NCBI RefSeq assembly: GCF_032362555.1
Contig: NC_083505.1
Location: forward strand, 11,399,501-11,463,500
Direction: 5' to 3'
DNA: 64,000 nt
Origin: Amyelois transitella
Taxonomy: Eukaryota > Arthropoda > Insecta > Lepidoptera > Pyralidae
The notes below the pieces were generated by a model. The model saw only the letters and a list, made by a program, of their open reading frames with translations, had not been told where the DNA came from and made no database searches. The position numbers and the translations under genes are program-made. Below, piece after piece: positions 11,646 through 22,788 of this stretch (positions within the stretch are counted from its first letter, which is position 1; each line of letters opens with the position of its first letter).

Positions 11646-11731
11646 TGTAATCGCGGAAGTTCTACTGATGACGAAGACGAGGATGCCCTTACGCTTCGCT
11701 TGGCTCGTCTCGGTGGAGCCCCGACATTACA
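11646..11731 (+). other. coding-like fragment, acidic
   Basis: A GC-richer patch in AT-rich surroundings reads GSSTDDEDEDALTLRLARLG and GAPTLHTF before TGA. It could be the last codons of a degraded transposon gene or of a lost exon. Nothing upstream supports a full gene, and the family is unknown to me. Confidence 0.25.
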
Positions 11732-11961
11732 TACATTTTGACAATTAAAATTATTTGTCGAACGCATAGCAGGTATATTTTCACGTAGCTATGGACCTCA
11801 GGCTGATAATGTGCGATAAGTGTCGACGCAATTAAATTGATTAACGAAACCTAACGAAGGCTTTAACTGCTTTTCCCGATAACAATACTGTACCTGCGCC
11901 TACCACATACTCAGCCAAACTGAAAAATATTAAAATTATAAAATTGTATTTAAATTATAAA

Positions 11962-12065
11962 GTCCTGACGAAAGATCAAGTTAAAAGTGCCCTCAACTGA
12001 CGAGCTAGCATGAAGTGATTCCAGATTAAGGTAAAAGGTTTGTCTTTGCCAATCCCCCCGGAGAC
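11962..12065 (+). mobile_element. LINE-L 3' end, degenerate
   Basis: GTCCTGACGAAAGATCAAG, ACGAGCTAGCATGAAG and CCAATCCCCCCGG follow the LINE-L 3' order with many changes. Confidence 0.55.
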
Positions 12066-12201
12066 ATATTTTTAAGTCCATTAATAATATTTGCAATTAG
12101 TGGAATCATTATTCACACCCTTTATTCTCTTTATATCAAATTACTGTTGACTCTGAGGTTTAAATTTGTTATAATTTACATACATATGTATACACATATA
12201 T

Positions 12202-12311
12202 ACTATTTGAATCTCAAGTCTGTCAGCTAAACTTGGCCTTCCAGTCCTTTCAAGACAGTTGGCTCTGTCTACCCCGCAAGGGATATATACGTGACTAGGT
12301 ATGTATTTATA
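12202..12311 (+). mobile_element. SINE family A tail half
   Basis: ACTATTTGAATCTCAAG through TCTACCCCGCAAGGGATATA and a short tail. Confidence 0.85.
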
Positions 12312-12321
12312 TAAATAAGAT

Positions 12322-12362
12322 GTTGAGGGAAAATATCGTGAAGAAACCTGCACAATCAGACA
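12322..12362 (+). repeat. fragment of another lepidopteran-type SINE (family E)
   Basis: TTGAGGGAAAATATCGTGAA followed by GAAACCTGC resembles the GGTGAAGGAAAACATCGTGA plus GGAAACCTGC block I recall as common in lepidopteran repeats. A reverse copy lies at 23982-24012. Confidence 0.45.
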
Positions 12363-12409
12363 ACTAAAGGCTTTATCTTACCTCCAGGTTCCCCTGTAAC
12401 GGCTTCAGA

Positions 12410-12505
12410 AATAAGACCAAAGCTTGCCCAATCGAGGACCATAGATACAGACATACCCTGGTCTCCTCTCCAGAGAGCTGAAGACTTCACCGGGTCTAGA
12501 GACAG
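12410..12505 (+). repeat. interspersed repeat family B, degenerate
   Basis: GCCCAATCGAGGACCATAG and CTCCTCTCCAGAGAGCTGAA match family B. Its flanks are unassigned. Confidence 0.5.
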
Positions 12506-12857
12506 AAGCATAGATTTATAATAATTTAAAACACTAAGCCGGAAATGCCTAAAAAAGTTTCTCAGTTTATAAGAAGATACAAAAACACTAATCAATAACA
12601 CTCTACAGTTACACAGGGGGGCTAAAAGTTATACCCAAATCAAACGACAGACATTGTTGAGTTCAAACAACAAATCATTCGATATCAATCGTTCGTATAT
12701 CACTTGTACCGAAAGGTTTCGTTGCCAATTGACTCGAACGAAGGATTCCCTAGAGATGAACTGGGATGGAAGCAGTTTCTTTCAGTCACGTGATATACAG
12801 GGTGTAATGAAAATAATATCTACGCTATGGAGGTCAGTGACTTGTTAGTGTGACTTT

Positions 12858-12925
12858 ACATACATACAATAATACAATCACGTCTATTTCACTTGCGGGT
12901 TAGACAGAACGAAAATGTCAGTGTG
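12858..12925 (-). mobile_element. SINE family A tail fragment
   Basis: ACATACAATAATACAATCACG to GCGGGTTAGACAGAACG. Confidence 0.75.
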
Positions 12926-12977
12926 CACATATTTCGGAGATGGGCGAAAAAGTGATTTTACTTTTAGTAAATTAAGA

Positions 12978-13068
12978 CTCATCATTAAGCCATACAGCTA
13001 AACGTGTACCTTTCAGTATGTATGTTGGCTCCGTCTACCCCATAACGGGTAAAGATATATATATAGAC
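12978..13068 (+). mobile_element. SINE family A tail fragment
   Basis: CATTAAGCCATACAGCTAAA through CCGTCTACCCCATAACGGG; opposed to the fragment at 12858. Confidence 0.7.
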
Positions 13069-13524
13069 TTCTAGCTGCGTCTGTCTCTATAAGAATTTTA
13101 AGAAAATAGTAATCCTATGAATACATAAATGAATGCTGGAGGAATATTTAACTTCGGCAAGAGCGATCTGTTCATTATAATAAAAGAATGAGTTCACTGA
13201 TGTTTTATGTATGTATTGCGTATGTATAAACACATGTACTAGTAGTATCTTATCTTATCTTTATATTTATATACTCTTTTCGTGACATCCTATAAAATAG
13301 TAATAAATCACTATTTACTAAAAACATATGGGCCATAATTCGTTGAAAGCGAGGGCTGTTACCATTTCTTGTCAATATTAAAAAAGTTTCGTCTCCAAGT
13401 TATCGGAAGGAGTCTTACAAATAGCGATATACAAACATTAATATAACTTTATTATGTATAGAGTTGATTTTTAACCGGCTTCAAAAAAATAGGTTCCCTG
13501 TTTGATCTGCGTGTTTTACAATAA

Positions 13525-13672
13525 AATACAATAACTCTTTATTTCACCACAATAAATTACAGCAAATACACAATCATGTATTAAAAAAAATCGTGTATTT
13601 AAAAAAATGGCAGCAACAGGCGACCTTATCACTAAAAGCGATCTCTTCCAAGTAACCTGTAAATTATGTTCA
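13525..13672 (-). mobile_element. LINE 3' UTR (jockey-like)
   Basis: Read on the minus strand it gives GAAGAGATCGCTTTTAGTG, GATAAGGTCGCC and a GTGGTGAAATAAAGAG-type 3' end with poly(A) signal. I recall this layout from lepidopteran LINE 3' ends. There is no coding part. Confidence 0.6.
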
Positions 13673-14160
13673 AAACTTTACCCAGAGAAAAGATTTGCAG
13701 GTGAGTAATAAGTTATATTATAACTTTTATTACCTAGGACCTTTAAGTTGTTTTTCGTCATTACCATAGTTGTTATTTTGGCTTGTATTGCATTTTTAAT
13801 TTTTTTTTATTTGGCACCTCAACATCTGTAACGGCATAGTCCCTGCACCTCTTTTCGTGTTTTGAATTTTCATGAAAAAATGAAATTTTCTTTTTGAAAT
13901 CACATTTTATAAAGCTTTCTCATGAAATCTAAGATTCTGATTGAGATCTTTGGAGATATATCATGAATCTCTCTAACTTACAAATCGAATTTAAGATTCT
14001 TAGTCATATCCCATAATTGCAAAAAAGAATGCTTTCTACAAAAATACAGTTTTCATTTACAAAAATCTAAAACAAACAAAAATAAAACTTTAATTAATTT
14101 TAAAAATATTCAATTGTATATATATGTATTTTAACTTGTATGTCTGTAACACATTAGTTC

Positions 14161-14398
14161 CCTGGCAATATAAAAAGAATAGGACCACTCCATCTCCTTC
14201 CCGTGAATGTCGTGAAAGGCGACTAAGGGATAGGTTTCTAAACTAGGGATTCTTCTTTGAGGCGATGTGCTAGCAACCAATCACTATATGAATCTCAATT
14301 CTGTCATTAATTCTAACAGCTGAACGTGGCCTATCAGTCTTTCAAGACTGCTGGCTCTGTCTACCCCGCAAAGGATATAGACGTGATTATATAAATGT
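14161..14398 (+). mobile_element. SINE family A copy, nearly full
   Basis: AAAAAGAATAGGACCACTCC to GGATATAGACGTGATTATAT. The first ~25 bp of the head are lost. Confidence 0.9.
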
Positions 14399-14498
14399 TG
14401 TTTGATCTATAGATAATTTTTATATAACTATGAAAAACTGATGGTTTGTTAATCCTTAAGAACGAGAATCCATCACATTATGATCTACTGTAAAAAAA

Positions 14499-14755
14499 TA
14501 CATACATACATACATAAAATCACGCCTCTTTCCCGGAGGGGTAGGCAGAGACTACCTCTTTCCACTTGCCACGATCCCTGCATACTTCCTTTGCTTCATC
14601 GACATTCATAACTCTCTTCATGCAAGCTCGGCGGTTTCGGGTACTTTTGACCTGACCCTTTACCAGGACGTCCTTAATTTGATCAAGATATGTTCGTCTA
14701 GGTCTTCCCACCCCGACCTTTCCCTCCACACTCTCCATGTATATCTGCTTAGTCT
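14499..14755 (-). mobile_element. LINE-L 3' end with open frame
   Basis: An uninterrupted 72-codon frame (14738-14520) encodes the ORF2 C-terminus: GRPRRTYLDQ, KGQVKSTRNRRACMKRVMN and CRDRGKWKEVVSAYPSGKEA. It is followed by TGA and a (TATG)n tail, seen on the plus strand as CATACATACATACATAAAAT. It is the best-preserved LINE-L end in the window. Sequence upstream of 14755 is unrelated, so the copy is severely 5'-truncated. Confidence 0.85.
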
Positions 14756-15209
14756 ACCTGTTATGTTATAAAAAAATACAAAAGTTTTTAAATAGGCTGT
14801 CAATTGTCAATACAAATACTTATCACAAAAAAGACATAAATGAATGAAATTTCGGAAAAATCAGATCACGCTTAGGAACTGAAAGAACAAACTTCAGGTA
14901 TACCAAATTCCTTAACTAAGTTGTCGTGCGATAATTTCTATAACACTCCGGGGCGCGATCTCTGACTTTGTTCGGTGTTTTATGTCTCCCCCCGGCAAGT
15001 TAGTGAGTTAGTCAATAAATTGAGTTAGATTGTGTGCTGAACATATTTCGTTTTGTTTGATTAGATTTTTCTGGAAAGTTCGCGCCCGATCGTTTTTCCC
15101 TTGGGCACATAAATCACGACTTCTCTTTGTGACTTTGCTATATTTAAAAATATATCTTTAAAAGAATATTGTGGTTAGTGACATTCAAGTAGGTTACTTT
15201 ATCACCTTA

Positions 15210-15431
15210 GTGCCGTGTGGTTACCTGCACTTTAACCCATGTTCATATAGATTTTGTAAAAGACGTCTAAGGAAATACAAGTAAGCATATTTATCTTGTG
15301 CAAGCTTCCATGTTGGCTGATAGCTAATAAAAAACATAGTATGCCCCAGCTGAAAGTGGCCTTTCTATCTTTTCAGGATTGTAGGCTGTGTCTTCCCCAC
15401 AAGGGATATAGATGTGATTATATGTTTATGT
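15210..15431 (+). mobile_element. SINE family A copy, full length but diverged
   Basis: Opens GTGCCGTGTGGTTACCTGC and ends GGGATATAGATGTGATTATA plus a TATG-like tail. The middle is rearranged. Confidence 0.8.
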
Positions 15432-15449
15432 GTTCCAGCTGCTTCTGCT

Positions 15450-15627
15450 GGGTCGACTAAAACTTATAAACTTGGGATTCTTCTTGGGCTAGCAATCTGA
15501 CACTATTTGAATCTCAATTCCATCGTTAAGCCATACAGCTGAACGTTGCCTTTTAGTCTTTTCAAGTCTGTTGACTTTGCCTGCCCCCTAAAAGATAAAG
15601 ACGGGATTATATGTACCTATGTAAAAT
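15450..15627 (+). mobile_element. SINE family A copy, 5'-truncated
   Basis: GTCGACTAAAACTTATAAAC to AGACGGGATTATATGTACC; placed head-to-tail behind the previous copy. Confidence 0.82.
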
Positions 15628-15950
15628 TAACTAAAACTGCCAATTAAAAGTAAAAATAAATAAATGTGCAATTGTGCACATTATCCCAAATTATATCCAA
15701 TTGTAAAAGTTGGTTTAATTAGACAAGTTGTATATTTACGTTATCAATAAAATACTCATTCATTTACGAAAACAAGTTGAAAATTATATCCACAGTGTTA
15801 TTCTAGAATTCATCAGTTACTGTACATGTTTTTGTTTTGTTTCAGAACTACAATTTACTAACTACAATTAATTTAGCTGCTCATCAACTACACAACAACA
15901 ATTCTATCACCTCTTTGAATATTTGAATTTTAAACGAATGAGTGAATCCT

Positions 15951-16015
15951 TAAGTCTTTTAGAAACTACTGGCATTGTCTACCCCTCAAGGGTTAAGACG
16001 TAATATACACCATTT
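15951..16015 (+). mobile_element. SINE family A tail fragment
   Basis: TAAGTCTTTTAGAAACTACT, then GTCTACCCCTCAAGGGTTAA and a decayed tail. Confidence 0.65.
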
Positions 16016-16137
16016 GTATGTACAAATGAGCACAGACCTACTATTTTCATGGATCAGTAATGCAAAGAATAAAAAAACGTTGTACTTTTGATCACGTTGA
16101 AAGATTAATGCAATTACAAATCTACCATCTTACAAAA

Positions 16138-16204
16138 GGCCAGGTCAAGAGTACCCTAAACCTGTGAATGAAACGAAAGAAATATGCTGAAATCATGGCA
16201 TGTA
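16138..16204 (+). mobile_element. LINE-L 3' fragment
   Basis: GGCCAGGTCAAGAGTACCC and GAATGAAACGAAAGAAATAT match LINE-L. A segment encoding RRACMKRVM is deleted. Confidence 0.65.
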
Positions 16205-16271
16205 ACAAAATGCAGTCTGCATACTATCTCGGTGAAGTAAGTATATCTATTTCTTTTTATTATTTTTTTAT

Positions 16272-16427
16272 TATACATACATATGGTCATGTCTATATCC
16301 CTTGTGGGCTAGACAGAGCCAACAGTCTTGAAAAGACTGAACGACCACGTTCAGCTATTTGACTTAATAGATGATTGATGAGTGATACAATTTCTTTTTT
16401 GTGTTGGTGCCGGGAACCACATGGCAT
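16272..16427 (-). mobile_element. SINE family A copy with internal deletion
   Basis: Both ends are present (tail ATACATACATATGGTCATG, head GCCGGGAACCACATGGCA on the plus strand). About 80-100 bp of the middle is missing. Confidence 0.85.
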
Positions 16428-16970
16428 TTTTATTATGAAATTAATATACATATAGTTACCCACCAACATCTTACAAAATGTCTTAATTCATGAAATTAAA
16501 TTCTTTTAGCGCATTTTTCTCTGCAATGCTTGTTATGTACTAAGCACTTTATAACTATGAAGTACAGTTTATTTATGAAATTCTGTTCCAAGGAGCCAAT
16601 TTTCTTATATCAAGGTTACTTTTTTAAAAGTTTATAATATAATGTTGAAAGTACCCGTAAAACTAAGGTTTGTCTGAAATATTGTTAAGAAGAGGATGCA
16701 TGAGGGATTACTTAGATTGCCCAAAGGAATTCTTTAGGGTAATAAATCATTTGTTTTAGATAATTTCAATGTAGTGTATTCATAACAAGATTTAATAATT
16801 ATTCATCTTATAATACCAGGCACGATGAAAAATAATATAAAATATATATTTATTACGTCGATTTTTAAAGGAATACTTCGTTTTGCTACAGAAATTATAT
16901 GTCCATTATAGGTTTTCTCTAAAAATGTATGCAATATTATCTTTTACCTGCAACTTCGCGTCGTATTAAA

Positions 16971-17095
16971 GCGACGAATTAAAATATAGCGCCGTTTAAC
17001 AAAAAAGCGACAAATTTAGCACCACCTACAGAAAAGCAATGATTAGAAAGCCACCTACAAAGCGACGAATTTAGCGCCGCCTACAAAAGAAAAAA
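16971..17095. repeat. degenerate short tandem array
   Basis: Four units of 26-36 bp start at 16971, 17007, 17036 and 17062. The clearest is GCGACGAATTTAGCGCCGCC followed by TACAAAA; the others read GCGACAAATTTAGCACCACC, GCAATGATTAGAAAGCCACC and GCGACGAATTAAAATATAGC. It is compositionally distinct from the AT-rich flanks. No coding reading is supported. Confidence 0.7.
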
Positions 17096-17240
17096 GGTTT
17101 TTCGAGTTTATTTCAAATTTTATGAGTTATAGTTATATAACTCATGGAATGGTTATACAACTATAGTTTTTATCGGAATGAGAGGTACCTACCTATATCA
17201 TTCTCCACACTCTTCATTATATATACCTACGTGATATTTC

Positions 17241-17322
17241 AGCGTGGCCTATCAGTCTTTTCAAGACCGTTGGCTCTGTCTACCCCACAAAGGATATAAA
17301 CGTGACCATATGTATGTCTGTA
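17241..17322 (+). mobile_element. SINE family A tail fragment
   Basis: GCGTGGCCTATCAGTC to ATAAACGTGACCATATGTAT. Confidence 0.85.
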
Positions 17323-17764
17323 TATTTCAAAAAACAAAATTAATTCAGTAGACAACCCGTAAAGAGGTAACAAACAAACCAATAAACTTACTTTTGCATG
17401 TATATACATATATTAATAGTTGGGTTGTCCCAAAAAAACCTTAATTTTTCGCTATATGATTAAGATGGTTGTACACTGTTATACTTGTAATTCTTATAAA
17501 AACCCAAGTATCGTGAGCTTTCATAAACTAGCGAAGAACGAAGCGACCTAAATTGAAATTTCATTGCTCGTAAACTACACTAATAAGAATTTATAGTGGA
17601 AATGTACCGTCTCCTTTGCAATTAAGCATTCTTGGTGAAGTGCAACTAGGTATAAATGCTAACCGCCTCTCTTTTTTATCTTTATTTCTAGAACATTTTA
17701 TTATTTTGGTAGTGTCCATAATTTTTCAGAAGTCACATTGCATTGGCCCAAATAAAAGTCATAA

Positions 17765-18013
17765 TTTTTTTTTTTTTTTTTTTCTTGGTACGAATTACAC
17801 AGATTGAGTTAGCCTCGAAGTAAGTTCGAAACTTGTGTTACGAGATACTAACTCAACGATACTATATTTTAAAATTAATAATTATATAGATAAACATCCA
17901 AGACCCAGGCCAATTAGAGAAAGTTCGTTTCTCATCATGCCCTGGCCGGGATTCGAACCCGGGACCTCCGGTGACACAGACAACTACACTACCGCTGCGC
18001 CACAGAGGCCGTC
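17765..18013 (-). mobile_element. tRNA-derived SINE (family C), complete
   Basis: On the minus strand the head reads GGCCTCTGTGGCGCAGCGGT, containing an A-box-like TGGCGCAGCGGT. After ~45 bp comes GGGTTCGAATCCCGG, a strong B box, so the internal RNA polymerase III promoter of a tRNA ancestor is visible. The body continues AGGGCATGATGAGAAACG, a linker, and a 3' part ending CTTCGAGGCTAACTCAATC. It terminates in an A run (plus-strand T tract 17765-17783). It is a transposon, not a working tRNA: the acceptor stem does not close and the sequence continues far beyond tRNA length. Confidence 0.9.
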
Positions 18014-18293
18014 TTAATTATTAGAAGAGGTGTGAACATTTGAAAAGTTACTTATTTCTTAAAGAGTTATTTAATCTAATTTAATTATTTCAAATTTTGA
18101 AAAATAAATAAGTTTTTCTTTTTAATCTTATTAACCAAAAATTCACAAAGTATCAATTGAATGAAATGGCGCATACTACGTTGTTGTGTAATGTTGAATA
18201 TGTACTAGATAATTCAGATCGAGACTGTGCGCAGACGCATCGCAGCGCGTTGCGTTCCATCTCCGTCATCGTGATACTGGTGTAAATTACTTA

Positions 18294-18435
18294 TTGTTTG
18301 TTTGTAATATCTTTATTGCATAGAAATTTACACAGTAACAAGAAAATAGTACAAAGTTATAAAATAGACAAATCACTAGCAATGGCGGACTTATCCCATA
18401 AAGGGATCTCTTCCAGTCAACCGGCAAAACAATAA
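18294..18435 (-). mobile_element. LINE 3' UTR (jockey-like)
   Basis: The minus strand gives GTTGACTGGAAGAGATCCC, GATAAGTCCGCCATTGC and then GCAATAAAGATATTACAAAC, a poly(A)-signal 3' end of the same type as 13525-13672. Confidence 0.65.
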
Positions 18436-18632
18436 AGGAACTAGATAATTCAGTAAAAAGCGGCAAGTCACTGTGTTTTTAGCAACAATATAATAATATA
18501 CTAACAGAAATACATATAATAGACATATACCTATCCAATAAATATATATTTATAAACTTATTAATAAATAAACATACATAAACTAAAATAAATTGCTTAT
18601 TTTTCTCAATGTGCTACGAACTTTGGTAGGAT

Positions 18633-18757
18633 TTACATACAGATAATCACGTACGTATCCCTTACGGTTTATATAGGATGACAATCAACTGAAAGGCCAC
18701 GTAGGTAGGCTTTAAGTAGACTCAAATCTCCGCTTTCATAAAGAGTTAGGCGATGCG
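18633..18757 (-). mobile_element. SINE family A fragment, diverged
   Basis: TACATACAGATAATCACGTA tail and CTGAAAGGCCACGTAGG are recognisable; the head is lost. Confidence 0.7.
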
Positions 18758-19049
18758 TTAAATTTTCTATCAAAGAGTGTTTACGTTATCATTGACCTAA
18801 GTAATATTATAATATCTTAAAAATAAAGTACAAAACAGATGGTGTGGGCAGAAACCTTTTCACGCAAGTCACTCACCCTTCCTCGGCCTTTTTATAGGTC
18901 TTTCAATTTTATATACTAGCTAATGGGTAGCTAGGATAATGCTTCTAGTCTTGTGGAACATTAAAAAGAGTTAATTGTCGACCATCCTACTCGTATAGAA
19001 GAACGTTTACCGCCTATTAGAAAAAGTTCTAGATCCGTTAGTGTAGGAA

Positions 19050-19118
19050 CTGCTACTTCGGCCGTGGAAAATTCCCGGGTTCGATCCCCGGCTGGGTTTT
19101 GATGAAAAACTTTTTTTA
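19050..19118 (+). mobile_element. tRNA-derived SINE family C fragment
   Basis: CCCGGGTTCGATCCCCGGCT is a good B box and GGGTTTTGATGAAAAAC parallels the family C body. The A-box side is degenerate. Confidence 0.6.
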
Positions 19119-19232
19119 ATTGGTGTTAGTCTATACATATTTTTTCACATGACTTTGATTTCATGAGCTAAAAAGATGCTATGCAGGATGAATTTTAGGC
19201 AATTCTCATTATATTCAGATATTGGAAAATGG

Positions 19233-19328
19233 TTGAGCCAAACAGCTGTACGTGGTCTATCAGTCTTTTCGAGACTGTTGGCTCTGTTTACCCCGCATTG
19301 GATATAGGCGTGGTTACATACATGTATG
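19233..19328 (+). mobile_element. SINE family A tail fragment
   Basis: TGAGCCAAACAGCTGTACG to GGATATAGGCGTGGTTACAT plus tail. Confidence 0.85.
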
Positions 19329-19630
19329 AAAAATGGTCATTTAATTAGTATAAATCAGATCATCATAAAATTAATATCCAATAAATCGCACAAAATCAGA
19401 CCAAATGGAATGACAAACATTGTGGATGATCATTCATTCATTCGGCAAATATAAAAATAAACAACCGTTCTTTACACAGATAGCTTCATAAAATTAATAA
19501 CATGGAGAGCCAACATTCTGTAGCAATGTTTGGTCAAATATTTAATCAAACGTTGGTTCCTTAGACCGCGACTTTAAGGTACGCTTCGATTATACACTTT
19601 ATTTTACGGTTATACTAAAAAGTAATACAA

Positions 19631-19868
19631 GGAGAGTGTGGAGGGAAAGGTCGGAGTGGGAAGGCCTAGACGAACGTATCTTGATCAATTAAGGACGTCC
19701 TGGCAAAAGGGTCAGGTCAAGAGTACTCGAAACCGCCGAGCTTGCACGAAGAGAGTTATGAATGTGGATCAAGAGAAAGAAGTATGCAGAGATCGTGGCA
19801 AGTGGAAAGATGTAGTCTCTGCCTACCCCTCCGGGAAAAATGCGTGATTTTATGTATGTATATACATA
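19631..19868 (+). mobile_element. LINE-L 3' end with open frame
   Basis: Encodes GKVGVGRPRRTYLDQLRTSW, KGQVKSTRNRRACTKRVMN and CRDRGKWKDVVSAYPSG, then TGA and a TATG tail. Compared with the 14499 copy it has a local frame change between TYLDQ and KGQVK. It is 5'-truncated. Confidence 0.82.
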
Positions 19869-19913
19869 TACTTACAAGGAATGAGTTTATCTACTAAATG
19901 TAATTAAATATAT

Positions 19914-19967
19914 CAAATTTCTGATAGCTGGATATGCCATTTACCGTATCCAGATATCAGAAATTTG
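19914..19967. repeat. near-perfect hairpin, 21-bp stem
   Basis: Arm 19914-19934 pairs with 19947-19967 at 20 of 21 positions around a 12-nt loop (TGCCATTTACCG). The stem starts CAAATTTCTGATAG. It lies 46 bp after the LINE-L tail. It could be a small-RNA hairpin, a tiny palindromic element or a chance palindrome. Confidence 0.85.
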
Positions 19968-20639
19968 TATGTAAAAAAATTTCGGACAACACGCAAGTAG
20001 GCCTTGTATTGCCGATAATATATTGCTAATGTGTCCTCAAAATCTGAAATCGTAATTGTGAAATAATACCAAAATAAACTGTTGTCGTATTTTCAATGCA
20101 CACTTCACAATGCTGAGCGCAGAACTTCTGTCTCTTTGAAAATGAAGCTATGCCTGCCCCGTGATGACGTGTGTTATATATATTAATGCAAGTAAGATCT
20201 TTAAAAGGCACACCCTATTCTTTCTCCAAAGAGATTAATTACGCAGGAGAAAAATCACTTTCTCAATGATTGCTCAGTCACACAGACATTACGACCAATT
20301 AATTTAAAGATTTAAAAAAAAGATAAAATATGTCGAGTATATTTTTGAAAGAACATGATTGGCCAAATGTTTGTAGACAATGTTTGTAAATTATTATTCA
20401 TCGCGACGGAAATACGGGGAGCATTATTAGCTCGGTTTATCTGTTACTTAGTTAATCTTAGCCTCTTTCCGTTTCCTCTCTGTAAATTCGAGGAAAAATC
20501 TGCCTTTTCTCCGGGTAATTCTTTAATAATTTCGGTGTAATTGGAAGAAACATTATGTTGCTTACTTTGTACATAATATTTTGTGGTTTTCCATCTTTTT
20601 AATTTGAATGTTATGAATTTTTGTATATAATATTTACTA
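19968..20639. other. AT-rich intergenic DNA
   Basis: No gene or recognisable repeat. Confidence 0.4.
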
Positions 20640-20842
20640 GTGCAGTGTGGTTCCCGGTACCAATAAAAAAGGATCACTCCTTCTTTTACCTTTCATTGAT
20701 GTCGTGAACGGCGACTAAGGGATAGGCTTATGAACTTGGAATTCTTCCTTTAGGCGATGATCTAGCAAACTGTCAGTATTTGAAGCTCAATTCCATCATC
20801 AAGCCGAAAAGCTGAACATGGTCTTTCAGTCTTTTCAAGTCT
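20640..20842 (+). mobile_element. SINE family A copy, tail missing
   Basis: Intact head GTGCAGTGTGGTTCCCGGTA. It ends within CAGTCTTTTCAAGTC, before the CCCCGCAAGG block. Confidence 0.88.
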
Positions 20843-22409
20843 TTACAAAAACTGAAAAGAAACATTGATCACACTGTATTTTTCAATAATTCAGGACCAA
20901 TATAATCGTCTGAGCATGATGATAGACGTCTTGACTACCTCACATGTTCGTCCAACGTTTGGCCAAACCTCTCCATATGAGTTTTTATTAGTATGCGACA
21001 AAACCAAAGTGTGCTATAAAGATATTTAATGGTAATCAATTCCGCCGACGCTTAGGTTTTACTATGCTATTAAAATACTCTTTACGTCTTTACATATTGC
21101 TATACTTAGTATGCGAGAACCTTATAACAATAGACATAGTTGCTTTATTAGCCATCCATATATATGTTATGTATATCTATCCTTACATAAAAAAATTATG
21201 TCTAGAATCTATATGGTTAATCTCTTTATAAGCAGCAGAAGCCAAAAATGTGTTTTTTTTAAATTATGTATCTGTGTATGTCGGTATATTTATACTCGCA
21301 TCATGCGAAAACATTTGTTCTGTCTCAAGGGTGCGTTTGGGTTCAACCAACTTAAAAATTTATATAAAAAAATTAAGATAAAAAAAATTATATCTCACCA
21401 CCACTCCAAGGGATGTACGCTTTTTATACAGGTAAGCATTTACGTATATTTAATTTTACAACAGACGAAGTGACTGCCAAAAGCTAGTCTACTATAATTT
21501 TAGGAACATGATCTTTGCTGCTTGTCTTAAGGAAGTCATAATCTATCTAGGATCATGGTTGCACACTAGGTGAAAGTGCTTTTCCCTTGTCGGCTCTTAC
21601 AGCATTCCCTATGAGTACTACGGAGTGGTCGTACTCAAAAGAGGTGGTGGGTATACAAATACAAGTATACATATATATAAATAAATAAATATATATGCCA
21701 ATATATATATAGCGTAAATATTCAATATTTACTCATATTTTCTGAAGTGATAGACAGATATTATATCTGTCACTTGCCAACTTGCCACAATTCTTGCTTA
21801 CTTTCAAACAACGGTTTTGGGTATATTAACCTCACCTTTTTCCTAGAACTCAGTATTTATGTGAATCAAAAGGAAAATATAAAAATGATCTTATAACAAC
21901 ATTCCTTTCAAAGAAAATTGAGATTCTTCTAAAAGAAACTTCTAAGTAAACAAACAAGACTTTTTAAGCTTATGATTTGCAAAAAGAAAGTTGAGAATAC
22001 TTTAATTTTTTTAAGACTTTTATTTATATTTCTATTAATATTTTACTAACTAATTGTTGTTAAAACTACTCCTTAGAAACATTGTCAACGGAATCATTTT
22101 TCACTCCAACCATTAACAAAGCCTTTTCTTTGTGAATGTGTATTCTTAAAAACTAAATAATAAACTATCATTTAAATTGAAACTCTAACAATCTGACCTG
22201 ACATAATTCAGCAGAATAATGCTACAGCAATAACTTCGTTAAAGTACTGAGCGGGTGAGATAACGGTGCTCAAATTAGGAATCTCTAAAACAATGTCTTT
22301 TCAGAAGTACGAGAACCTACATTGTTAAACCCGGGTTAGTTGTTGAAGTTGGTCTGTTAGTTTAAGATTACACACGAGGGGGCTCCACTTAATAGGTTTT
22401 AATGAAATT
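20843..22409. other. AT-rich intergenic DNA with one LINE-L scrap
   Basis: A decayed minus-strand LINE-L piece lies at 21769-21842 (CACTTGCCAACTTGCCAC, TTGCTTACTTTC). A 120-codon open frame at 21111-21473 (+) is AT-driven with no domain, and I do not call it a gene. An AT microsatellite is present near 21670-21715. Confidence 0.4.
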
Positions 22410-22610
22410 TACATACATACATACATATAATCACGTCTATATCCCTTGCGGGGTAGACAGAGCCTTTCTTTCTGACTTAAAAAGACTGATAGGCCACGTT
22501 GGCGGAAATGGAATGATAAATGGAATTGAGATTCAAATAGTGACAGGTTGCTAGCCCGTCGCCTCAAAGAAGAATCCCAAGTTTATAATCTCTTAGTCGC
22601 CTTTTACGAT
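22410..22610 (-). mobile_element. SINE family A copy, head missing
   Basis: Tail CATACATACATACATATAAT to CTCTTAGTCGCCTTTTACGA. A small insertion disrupts the AACAGTCTTG block. A second, oppositely oriented tail (GTAGACGTGATTATATG) follows at 22627-22659. Confidence 0.88.
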
Positions 22611-22788
22611 AACAATCATCCATACACGTAGACGTAGACGTGATTATATGTATGTATATTTGTGAAACACCTAAATAAGTACGCCTGGGTAGACGACGGA
22701 TGATATAATTAACTCGAAGTTAACTAGGCTATATACAAGCTTGTAAGCACTATATGTATTTCTGGTGTCATAGATGTGTGACATGATC

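Noticed and set aside
17415-17610. Second mariner-like element (GGGTTGTCCCAAAAAAACC)
   Set aside because: Only one terminus-like motif is visible; no matching inverted end or transposase sequence was found nearby.
17940-18013. Functional tRNA gene
   Set aside because: A and B boxes are present but the acceptor stem does not pair and the sequence continues as a SINE body with an A tail; a second copy exists at 24478-24701.
21111-21473. 120-codon open frame (+)
   Set aside because: AT-rich, Lys/Ile/Tyr-rich chance frame with no recognisable motif.
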